Assembly: GCA_041576975.1 (NCBI GenBank)
Contig: JBFGJY010000012.1
Coordinates: 1 to 51,246, forward strand
Length of the DNA: 51,246 nucleotides
Reading direction: 5' to 3'
Source: JBFGJY01 sp041576975
GTDB lineage: Bacteria; Pseudomonadota; Gammaproteobacteria; UBA4575
Shown: positions 1 to 8,300 of the stretch, in pieces
Layout: each line of letters opens with the position of its first letter
Position numbering within the stretch: position 1 is the first letter of the stretch
Translations under genes and position numbers: made by a program
The notes under the pieces: generated by a model
Databases searched by the model: none
Seen by the model: only the letters and a program-made list of their open reading frames with translations
Told to the model about the DNA's origin: nothing

Positions 1-363
1 ATCACTGACGACCACGTTGGTCAAGGTGGTGGTGCCGTCGTTGGTGACGGTGACACTGTACGTTAAGGTGTCATTCAAGGTGACCGTGGTGCTGGCGTCT
101 TCATCGGCGTTAGCATCTAAGGTCTTGGCAATCGCTAAACTTGGTAAAGCAAGTGTATTGCTGTCCGTAGCTGCATTATTTCCTGCCGGATCGGTTACCC
201 CTGCGGGTGCAGTTACAGTGGCAGTATTAACTAGGGGATCTGGGAATGCTGCGTGAGCTGATAGTGAAAATACTAAAAAGGACAACGCTACAAAATAAAA
301 ACAAGCTTGCAAACACTTTCGTGTTTGCTTGTCCTTACGTTTGCGTCCTTTCCAAATTTTCAC
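1..363 (-). CDS. secreted DUF11-repeat surface protein, N-terminal part
   Basis: The reverse strand is open from a GTG start to the left window edge (121 codons). An AAGGA lies 7 nt before the GTG and an in-frame TAA sits just upstream, so this start is well supported. The product begins with a long basic stretch (KIWKGRKRKDKQTRK), then a hydrophobic core near residues 21-36 and an AHA-type signal peptidase site near residue 38. The exported part is rich in Thr, Val, Ala and Asp. Near residues 95-121 it has the pattern LTYSVTVTNDGTTTLTNVVV, the hallmark of the DUF11 conserved-repeat domain of large cell-surface or secreted proteins. The C-terminus is outside the window. GC content is higher than in neighbouring DNA. 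Export and DUF11 membership are read from sequence; an adhesin or surface role is inference. Confidence 0.8.
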   Translation of the reverse strand, partial: MKIWKGRKRKDKQTRKCLQACFYFVALSFLVFSLSAHAAFPDPLVNTATVTAPAGVTDPAGNNAATDSNTLALPSLAIAKTLDANADEDASTTVTLNDTLTYSVTVTNDGTTTLTNVVVSD

Positions 364-411
364 TCGTTATTCCTTTAACGCGTTCATTTGCCCAAACTCG
401 CCCGTTGACGG

Positions 412-590
412 CTTGGTTAATTTCCAAGTCGCTACTCAAAAAATATTGAGTAAATAAAGTCGAGTTACGGGATTAACAATTGTTCTAAAAGTCAGAACAA
501 TGGAGGTAAATAATTGACTTCTAAAAGAAAATTAAAATTCCTCTATAGCTGCCAATAGTACGACTACAGCGTCAAATTTTAGACGCCGTA
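412..590 (-). promoter_or_regulatory. hairpin-rich leader upstream of the DUF11 gene
   Basis: Four inverted repeats lie in the 5' region of the DUF11 gene: CTTGG/CCAAG (412-416/424-428), ACTCAA/TTGAGT (434-439/446-451), ATTGTTCT/AGAACAAT (479-486/494-501, 7-nt loop), and GCGTC/GACGC (569-573/582-586), which extends by TAC/GTA across one mismatch. The 8-bp arm pair could be an operator or an RNA hairpin. I do not recognise a known riboswitch class. A structured leader or operator is inference from position. Confidence 0.4.
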
Positions 591-888
591 AGTCTCATAA
601 CTAAGGAATTCAGGGGTAAAACCCGATTTAAGCTATAGTTTTAGTGATGAAAGGTGTTCAGAAAAAATTAACTAGAATTAATGATAAGCAGTTGATTTTA
701 AAGGATAAATGGAATGATTCAGAAACAAAATTTTACATCTAATGCTAAAAATTATAACTTCTTATTATACAATGAGTTACAAAAAATCTGCAGCCATTCA
801 GAATACGAATTAAGTAAATGTGGATGCTAATAATTGTTGAATTTAATCACTAGATTTGGGTCTGGTTTTTTAACACCCGGAAAATTTA
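591..888. other. AT-rich intergenic stretch, no gene seen
   Basis: Only very short open frames are present, the longest noted being 31 codons at 647-742 on the plus strand with no ribosome binding site. No RNA gene, repeat or clear terminator was seen. Confidence 0.5.
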
Positions 889-1446
889 TTACTCCTTCCA
901 CTTAATACTGCACCCCACACTAGGCTTTTGATTCATATCAACCTCTTTGCCAGCGATGATTGTATTAAGTGCACTGCGTATGTCTCTCCCGGTGACGGAA
1001 ATATCATTACCGGGGCGTGAGTCATCCAACTGGCCTCGGTAAACGCATTTCAATTCTTTATCGAAAATAAAAAAGTCAGGGGTGCAAGTCGCATCATATG
1101 CACGGGCTACCGCTTGAGTCTCATCGTATAAATAAGGGAAATTGTAGCCAATGGACAGCGCCAATGCTTTCATTTTATCTGGCGAATCTTCGGGATAACT
1201 ACTCACATCATTAGAGCTGATGGCGATTAAGCCAATCCCCTTGGTGGGGTATTCTTGGCCGAGATTTACGAGTTCACTTCTAATATGCTTTACAAATGGA
1301 CAATGATTGCAAATAAACATGACCACCGTGGCTACTTCACCTCGTAACTCACTCAAACATCGTTCATTTCCAGAGATCGTATCAGTTAGACAAAAATCTG
1401 GGGCCTTGGTACCTAATGGCATCATATTAGAAGCAGTTTGAACCAT
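889..1446 (-). CDS. thioredoxin-fold redoxin-domain protein
   Basis: A 185-residue protein of the redoxin/AhpC-TSA-like thioredoxin superfamily. The N-terminal segment GTKAPDFCLTDT is typical of the family. The active-site region MFICNHCPFVKH holds a CxxC pair at C46/C49, and the TCTPDFFIF segment supplies the cis-proline loop of thioredoxin folds. There is no signal peptide, so it is probably a cytoplasmic thiol-disulfide reductase or peroxidase-like protein; the substrate is unknown. It is transcribed divergently from metK across a 109-bp gap. Family assignment is firm, function is not. Confidence 0.85.
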   Translation of the reverse strand: MVQTASNMMPLGTKAPDFCLTDTISGNERCLSELRGEVATVVMFICNHCPFVKHIRSELVNLGQEYPTKGIGLIAISSNDVSSYPEDSPDKMKALALSIGYNFPYLYDETQAVARAYDATCTPDFFIFDKELKCVYRGQLDDSRPGNDISVTGRDIRSALNTIIAGKEVDMNQKPSVGCSIKWKE

Positions 1447-1555
1447 ATTGTGACAATCTCATGTTTTTATTTGAATTCAATGCGTACAATAGCGCGCTTT
1501 AATTTATCTGTTAACCTCTAAGATTGTAATGGCATACGGCGCTAAGGAATAATTT
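1447..1555. promoter_or_regulatory. divergent promoter region, redoxin gene and metK
   Basis: This gap separates two divergent starts and so must hold both promoters. A TACAAT at 1485-1490 could be a -10 box for metK, but I see no convincing -35. AAGGAA 8 nt before the metK ATG is its ribosome binding site. I see no match to a SAM or SAH riboswitch. Confidence 0.35.
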
Positions 1556-2749
1556 ATGACTACAACACGTTTGTTTACCTCTGAATCTGTTTCAGAGGGT
1601 CACCCAGATAAAATGGCAGACCAAATTTCTGATGCCATTCTAGACGCTATATTAGAACAAGATACAGCCGCGCGTGTAGCATGTGAAACATTAGTAAAAA
1701 CCGGCATGGTTATACTTGCAGGTGAGGTAACCACTTCTGCCCAAATAGAATGTGAAGCAATAGTGCGTGACACCGTTAATAGTATAGGCTATGACAATTC
1801 AGCTGTCGGATTTGATGGCCATAACTGTGCGGTCATCAATGTATTAGGCAAACAATCACCTGATATTGCTCAAGGAGTAGATAAAACAAACAAAGAAGAA
1901 CAAGGTGCGGGTGATCAAGGAATGATGTTTGGATATGCCAGCAATGAAACCGATGTATTAATGCCAGCACCAATTACTTATTCACACCGTCTCGTACAAA
2001 AACAATCTGCTGTGAGAAAATCTGGTGAGGTATCTTGGTTACGTCCGGACGCTAAAAGTCAAGTGACTTTTGTATATGAAGATGGAAAACCAACTAGCAT
2101 CAATGCTGTGGTGTTGTCGACACAACATGATCCGGAGATAACGCAAAAAGAGCTACATGAAGCAGTAATGGAGTTAATCATAAAACCGACCTTGCCTACA
2201 AAGTGGTTGTCAACTAATACAAAATATCACATTAATCCCACCGGTAAATTTGAGATTGGTGGCCCCGTTGGCGATTGTGGCTTAACGGGACGCAAAATTA
2301 TTGTAGATACTTATGGAGGTATGGCCCGTCATGGTGGTGGTGCTTTTTCGGGTAAAGATCCTTCGAAGGTCGATCGCTCTGCTGCATATGCGGGGCGCTA
2401 TGTAGCAAAAAACGTCGTGGCTGCAGGTCTGGCAGATCGCTGTGAAATACAAATCTCCTATGCCATTGGTGTAGCACGACCCACTTCAGTCTCAATTGAC
2501 ACATTTGGTACGGGAAAAATTCCAGATAGTAATATTGAGGCCATTGTACAAGACATATTTGATTTACGTCCTTATGGAATTGTCACCATGTTGGACTTGT
2601 TGCATCCAATTTATCAAGCTACAGCTGCATATGGGCATTTTGGTCGAGATGAAGTTAATTTTCGGTGGGAGCGTACAGATAAAATTTCTGATTTACAGGA
2701 ACGCGCACATTTCAAGCGCGAACTGTTATTTGCTGAAGGAGCAAAATAA
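1556..2749 (+). CDS. metK: S-adenosylmethionine synthetase
   Basis: Makes S-adenosylmethionine from methionine and ATP in the cytoplasm. The 397-residue length is usual for the family. Visible signatures are EGHPDK (14-19, ATP and metal binding), GAGDQGMMFGY (117-127) and the phosphate-binding GGGAFSGKD (260-268). The start is fixed by AAGGAA 8 nt upstream. The ahcY start follows the metK stop after 3 bp, so the two are surely one operon, coupling SAM production to removal of S-adenosylhomocysteine. Confidence 0.98.
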   Translation: MTTTRLFTSESVSEGHPDKMADQISDAILDAILEQDTAARVACETLVKTGMVILAGEVTTSAQIECEAIVRDTVNSIGYDNSAVGFDGHNCAVINVLGKQSPDIAQGVDKTNKEEQGAGDQGMMFGYASNETDVLMPAPITYSHRLVQKQSAVRKSGEVSWLRPDAKSQVTFVYEDGKPTSINAVVLSTQHDPEITQKELHEAVMELIIKPTLPTKWLSTNTKYHINPTGKFEIGGPVGDCGLTGRKIIVDTYGGMARHGGGAFSGKDPSKVDRSAAYAGRYVAKNVVAAGLADRCEIQISYAIGVARPTSVSIDTFGTGKIPDSNIEAIVQDIFDLRPYGIVTMLDLLHPIYQATAAYGHFGRDEVNFRWERTDKISDLQERAHFKRELLFAEGAK

Positions 2750-2752
2750 GCT

Positions 2753-4066
2753 ATGAGTATTCAATCTGCAGAAAAATTAGAATCTGATTTTAAAGTTGCT
2801 GATATTGGTTTAGCTGATTGGGGGCGCAAAGAAATCGCTATTGCTGAAACAGAAATGCCGGGCCTCATGGCATTGCGTGAAAAGTATGGCAACGAAAAGC
2901 CACTCTCAGGTGCACGCGTCACGGGTTGCCTACACATGACCATTCAAACTGCGGTTTTGATTGAAACTTTAGTCGAATTGGGCGCAGAAATTCGTTGGTC
3001 TTCTTGCAATATATTTTCAACACAAGATCATGCCGCTGCAGGTATTGCAGCCAAAGGAATTCCGGTATTTGCCTGGAAAGGTGAAACGGAAGAAGAATAT
3101 GAATGGTGTATTGAGCAGACCATAAATGGCCCAGAAGGTTGGCAACCAAATATGCTACTCGATGATGGTGGTGACTTAACAAAAGTCATGCATGAAAAGT
3201 ATCCTGAGCTACTGGGCAATGTAAAAGGGCTATCAGAGGAAACTACCACTGGTGTACATCGATTACATGAAATGGAAAAAAGCGGCGAACTAAAAGTTCC
3301 TGCATTTAATGTAAATGATTCAGTAACAAAATCTAAGTTTGATAATTTATATGGCTGCCGCGAATCATTAGTTGATGGTATAAAGCGCGCAACAGATGTA
3401 ATGATCGCAGGCAAAACGGCTGTAGTTTGTGGTTTTGGTGATGTGGGCAAGGGCTGTGCACAGTCACTAAGTAGCCTGGGGTGTAACGTTCTGATTACAG
3501 AGATTGATCCCATTTGTGCGTTACAGGCTGCCATGGCTGGCTACCGTGTTGTTAGATTAGAAGATGTGGTAGGTGAGACAGATATCTTTGTCACTGCAAC
3601 AGGCAATTACAAAGTAATCTCCCATGAACATATGGTTGCGATGAAAAACCAAGCAATAGTCTGCAATATTGGACACTTTGATGATGAAATTGATGTAGCA
3701 AGCTTGAAACAATATCAATGGGAAAACATCAAGCCACAAGTGGATCACATTATCTTTCCAGATGGAAAGCGTATTATCTTGTTAGCCGAAGGTCGCCTGG
3801 TAAATTTGGGCTGCGCGACTGGGCATCCGAGCTTTGTGATGTCTAACTCTTTCACCAATCAAGTATTGGCACAAATTGAGCTCTGGGAAAATTCTGATAA
3901 ATATGAAAATAAAGTCTATGTGTTACCCAAAACACTAGATGAAGAAGTCGCGCGCTTACACCTAGAAAAAATTGGCGCAAAATTGACTAGTCTATCTGCT
4001 AAACAGGCAGACTATATTGGTGTAAATATTAACGGGCCTTATAAACCAGATTACTACCGTTACTAA
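2753..4066 (+). CDS. ahcY: S-adenosylhomocysteine hydrolase
   Basis: Reversibly splits S-adenosylhomocysteine into adenosine and homocysteine, relieving product inhibition of methyltransferases. At 437 residues it is full length. The NAD-binding glycine motif CGFGDVGKG lies at 226-234, and the protein has the family's CNIGHFDDEID segment and the C-terminal KPDYYRY tail that closes over the cofactor of the neighbouring subunit. It sits 3 bp behind metK in the same operon. In the genomes I know, ahcY is often followed by metF; here rsmE follows after 30 bp. Confidence 0.98.
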   Translation: MSIQSAEKLESDFKVADIGLADWGRKEIAIAETEMPGLMALREKYGNEKPLSGARVTGCLHMTIQTAVLIETLVELGAEIRWSSCNIFSTQDHAAAGIAAKGIPVFAWKGETEEEYEWCIEQTINGPEGWQPNMLLDDGGDLTKVMHEKYPELLGNVKGLSEETTTGVHRLHEMEKSGELKVPAFNVNDSVTKSKFDNLYGCRESLVDGIKRATDVMIAGKTAVVCGFGDVGKGCAQSLSSLGCNVLITEIDPICALQAAMAGYRVVRLEDVVGETDIFVTATGNYKVISHEHMVAMKNQAIVCNIGHFDDEIDVASLKQYQWENIKPQVDHIIFPDGKRIILLAEGRLVNLGCATGHPSFVMSNSFTNQVLAQIELWENSDKYENKVYVLPKTLDEEVARLHLEKIGAKLTSLSAKQADYIGVNINGPYKPDYYRY

Positions 4067-4096
4067 ACATATCGAATACCATCTCGCTCATATGCA

Positions 4097-4855
4097 ATGC
4101 GGGTTATTCGTTTATATGTAAATCAAAGCTTAACCTTAAGTAACGAACTTCAGCTTGATGACACTACGCGTCATCATGCAATTAATGTTCTGCGTTTAAA
4201 CAAAAATTCTTCTCTAACGTTATTTAATGGTGATGGCTACGATTACCCCTGTGAGATCCTTGCTTTTAATAAAAAAGCTGTAGAAGTAAAAGTTATCGAT
4301 CACATAAAGGCGATCAAAGAATCACCCTTAGTGACAAATCTATTACTCGGTATTTCTAAAAGCTCACACATGGATTATGCAATCCAAAAATCAGTAGAAG
4401 CAGGTGTAACTAATATTTACCCTGTAGCAACTGAACGCACTGTAACTAAATTTTCGGCCAAGTCTAAATCAAACAAATATCAGCATTGGCAAAGAATTAT
4501 CATTAGTGCTTGTGAACAATGTGGTCGTGCAACATTGCCAGTGCTACATAACACAACAGATTTATCGTATTTAAAGAACTTAGAGAATGATGAACGTGGA
4601 TTTGTTTTAGACGCTGACTCAAATTACCCACTCGCAAAGTTTAGCCAAGATATTTTTAAATCGGTTTGGTTGTTAGTTGGTCCCGAAGGGGGTCTTACAC
4701 AGGTTGAAATTAGTAGAGCACAACAAAATGGTTATCAAGCAGTGACATGCGGCCCACGTGTGCTACGCACAGAAACTGCGGCATTGTCTGCTATCGTCTG
4801 CGCACAATTGTTGTGGGGAGATTTGGCTGTGACGCAACCTCAATCGCAGGACTAA
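4097..4855 (+). CDS. rsmE: 16S rRNA m3U1498 methyltransferase RsmE
   Basis: SAM-dependent methyltransferase that makes 3-methyluridine at 16S rRNA position 1498. The 252-residue protein has the RsmE N-terminal RNA-binding part (residues 1-70, with TRHHAINVLR) and the knotted SPOUT catalytic domain, seen in VGPEGG (194-199) and the C-terminal LRTETAALSAI. No strong ribosome binding site precedes the ATG. It overlaps chpC by 4 bp tail to tail, so no terminator lies between the two convergent units. It may be co-transcribed with metK-ahcY. Confidence 0.95.
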   Translation: MRVIRLYVNQSLTLSNELQLDDTTRHHAINVLRLNKNSSLTLFNGDGYDYPCEILAFNKKAVEVKVIDHIKAIKESPLVTNLLLGISKSSHMDYAIQKSVEAGVTNIYPVATERTVTKFSAKSKSNKYQHWQRIIISACEQCGRATLPVLHNTTDLSYLKNLENDERGFVLDADSNYPLAKFSQDIFKSVWLLVGPEGGLTQVEISRAQQNGYQAVTCGPRVLRTETAALSAIVCAQLLWGDLAVTQPQSQD

Positions 4856-5328
4856 TTTGCGCGAGTTGCTAGTATAGATTCTAGCTTTACAAAATTTGGT
4901 ATTACCAATTCTTTGCTTCCAATATTCACATAATATGAAATAGCTTCAGAATGCTTATTCATCATGCCTTCATGATTGCGTAAAGCTCGGCTATCTAAAA
5001 TTAATGGTCGTGGTATAGATTGAACTTCTATAGCGTAGTAAGGAAATTTATCTAGATTATCCATAGTGTAACAAATTACGGCACGCATATGAGTAGTTTT
5101 AGTAACTCTTGGTTGATTACAAAGTTGTTCAAACGAAATCAGTGGCACCACGTAGTCTTGCCAATCAATCTCGCCGATCAGCCAGTCGCTGTCATCTTCA
5201 AATACTTGAACATTTGGCTTGTATAGAAACTCTTTGACTAAAGATTTAGGCAGTAAGATGTCATAACCACCTAATGGTAATAACATGCAACTAAGTGTCG
5301 GATAAGTTGTAGTTTCAGCTAATGACAT
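4852..5328 (-). CDS. chpC: CheW-like adaptor ChpC
   Basis: A 158-residue CheW-domain protein at the end of the Pil-Chp cluster, 5 bp after chpA. The CheW fold is recognisable in the beta-strand pattern LPLGGYDILLPKSLVKEFL and in WLIGEIDWQDYVVPLISFE (compare the GxxxWRGxxVPLI pattern). In Pseudomonas, ChpC couples extra receptors to the ChpA kinase; that role is assumed here from sequence type and position. It is poorly conserved overall, as is usual for ChpC. Confidence 0.8.
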   Translation of the reverse strand: MSLAETTTYPTLSCMLLPLGGYDILLPKSLVKEFLYKPNVQVFEDDSDWLIGEIDWQDYVVPLISFEQLCNQPRVTKTTHMRAVICYTMDNLDKFPYYAIEVQSIPRPLILDSRALRNHEGMMNKHSEAISYYVNIGSKELVIPNFVKLESILATRAN

Positions 5329-5333
5329 AGCAA

Positions 5334-8300
5334 TTAATGCAATACAGTCTCTATATGGCTCAGTAACTCACTTTCGTTATAAGGCTTACCTAGATATTGT
5401 TGCACACCTATTTCTAATGCGCGTAGACGATGTTTTTCGCCAGTACGAGATGTGATCATAATAATAGGTACATCTCTTAATCGAGCATTATTGCGTACAT
5501 GAATCGCCAATTCATAACCATCCATGCGTGGCATTTCGATATCTAACAGAATCATGTCAGGAGTGAATTCTTGTAACACTTGGACAGCATCTACACCATC
5601 TTTTGCAGTTACAACTTTATAATTATTGCGCTCTAAAAATCGAGTAGTAACTTTTCGAATAGTGATCGAATCATCAACCACCAACACAGTAGGAATTTTA
5701 TTGCTAGTAATTTTGCTATCAAACTGACTGACATTTTCTAGTTGCTCGATAGAGTCCATACGTATTAAATCTTGTATATCTATAATCAACACTACACTAC
5801 CATCACCTAGTATTGTTGCACCCGATACTGCTGGCAAACGACTTAATTGCGAAGCTAGTGGTTTCACGACAATTTCGCGATTACCTAAGGTTGCCTCTAC
5901 ATGAATTGCCAAGCGCGAATCACCAGAACGTACCAGTAAAATTGGATACATGTTATCCGCGCCATCTAATTGAGGGGGACATACACCAAGTAATGTGCCT
6001 AAATGACAAAGTCGATAATCTTTATCTGCATAGTGGTAAGTTGCATTATTTTTAGCATACTTTTGTTTCAATTCATGAGCAGATAATCGCACCACACCTT
6101 CAACACTAACCAAAGGCGCAGCATATATCTCATCTCCACATTTGATTAATAATGCTTGTGCAAGTGCTAATGTAAAGGGAATTCGAATTGTAAAATTAGC
6201 CCCTTTACCAAGTATTGATTCGATTTGCAAAAATCCTCCAAGTTGCTTCAATTCATTAGCGACCACATCCATACCAACACCACGACCTGAGACCTGTGTC
6301 ACTTTGTCTGCGGTACTAAATCCCGGCGACAAAATTAAATTTATTAATTCGCGCTCTGGGATATCGATGCTTTCTATCAATCCCAACTCTAAAGCTTTTT
6401 TCCTGACTTTCTCTGTATCTATACCCGCACCGTCATCAGCTACTTTAATTACGATCTCAGCACCTTCACGACTTACAGATATTAATATTTCTCCACTTTT
6501 AGGCTTATCAGTAAGCTTGCGCTGTGACTTATCCTCAATACCATGAGAGATTGCATTGCGAATCAAATGCTCAAGTGGCGCAACAATTCGATTTAAAATT
6601 GAACTATCCACCTCAGTATCCGCACCTATTACTTTTAAATCCGCATCTTTATCTAACTCTCGCGCAGTTTGTCTTACAATTCGCTGCATACGAGGTACCA
6701 GCTGACTAAATTGCACCATGCGAGTACGCATCAATCCTTCTTGTAAATCGCTACTTATACGATGTTGTTGTAACAACAACATTTCAGAATCTCTTACTTG
6801 CTCAAAAAGAATATCTTTTATACTCAATAAATCATTAACACTTTCTGCTAAAGAACGAGATAGATGCTGTATTTTTGAATAGCGATCCAATTCTAGTGGG
6901 TCAAAATCATCTAGATTTGGTACTTCATGAGCGTGTCTAGAAAGAATCTGAGTTTCAGTCTCAATCTCTAAATTTCGTAATTGTTCACGTAACCGATCTA
7001 CTATCTGTTCAAGCTCTTTTATATTTGAAGTGTACCTACTGCTTACTTGCTCCAAACGCGCTTGAAATATATTCACTTCGCCAGCATTATTGACTAAGTT
7101 ATCTAACATGTCTGCTTGTAGTCGAACTGCTTGTTGCGGCGCAATAACAGGCTGATTGCTCTGTTGTTTATCTTGATTAACTACAGAACGTAATACGGGG
7201 ATTTTAACGACTGGTTTTGTATCATTCTGATTTTTTTTATTATTTTTGCTTATTCCTGGTGCTGCAAAGGCTTGGTCACTAATCGCATCTACATCCACAA
7301 GCGATACATCTTCACCTCTAACTGCATTTAACTGAGCAATTAAATTTGTAGCTGGATTTACGGGCAGTTTTGCTAGCGCGTCGTCCACCATTTGATGCAA
7401 TGAATCAAGACACCGTTGTAGCAATGAAAAAATATCTTTAGTTGCTTTGATATCACCTTCGGCAATCGGAATAACTAATGACTCAATGGCATGGCTAAAA
7501 TCACCAATATTGTTGTAGGCCGCCATTCGAGAACTGCCCTTTAGAGTATGTAGTTGTCGACGAATTTCTGATAGTGAATTTTCATCTTCATCATTTGCAC
7601 GCCATTTATCTAAACACTCATTACACGTAGCTAGAATATCACTTGCTTCTTCAAGAAAAATTTCGACTAGATCTGCATCTTTGTCTTCATATCGATCTAT
7701 ATTTTCCGGAATTGATTCTGCAGAGAAATTTGTGTCTGTTGTGGTAATTAATTGTGTCTCTTCAAGATCTACCTCTTGATTATTTTCTACAGTGGCAATA
7801 ATCTCTTGCAATACTGGAATATCAACACACTTTAAGTCATTAACCTTCTTGAGCAACTCGGCATCCAAAGTGGACTGCTGAGGATTCTCACTATATTCTG
7901 TTAACACCCGTTTAAAGCTTTCAATGCAAGCAACTACAATATTAAATTGCTGCCCCTGAATTTCTTGGTCTTGTTGACTACATTCGTGGCAATATTTTTC
8001 TAGCCCCCCGCAAAGCTTAGCGATTGCATCTACTTCAGCAGTACGCGAAGAACCATACAATGTATGCAGTGCATGGATCATACTTTCATCAACTTTAAGC
8101 ATTTTCGTAGCTTTGTTTTTCTCGATCATTGCTTCCAAAGCTTCGATATGTTGAGTAGCTTCCTTAATAAATATTTCCTTTAGCTCAGCATCAAAATTAT
8201 TATCATTATTAGACGTTGTAGATTTTTTTGTTGCAATACTTGGTGCAGCGACATTTTCTTCTACTTTTATTTCCAAATCAGAGTTCTCATTTACCAATGC

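Noticed and set aside
246..449. Plus-strand open frame of 67 codons
   Set aside because: It runs opposite the DUF11 gene start and leader, has no ribosome binding site and no recognisable domain.
647..742. 31-codon plus-strand frame beginning MKGVQKKL
   Set aside because: Too short, no Shine-Dalgarno, no family.
1447..1555. SAM or SAH riboswitch before metK-ahcY
   Set aside because: No match to the conserved cores I know, and the gap is short and shared with a divergent gene.
3028..3534. 168-codon reverse frame inside ahcY
   Set aside because: Fully antisense to a conserved gene and low-complexity Ser/Pro-rich, as shadow frames are.
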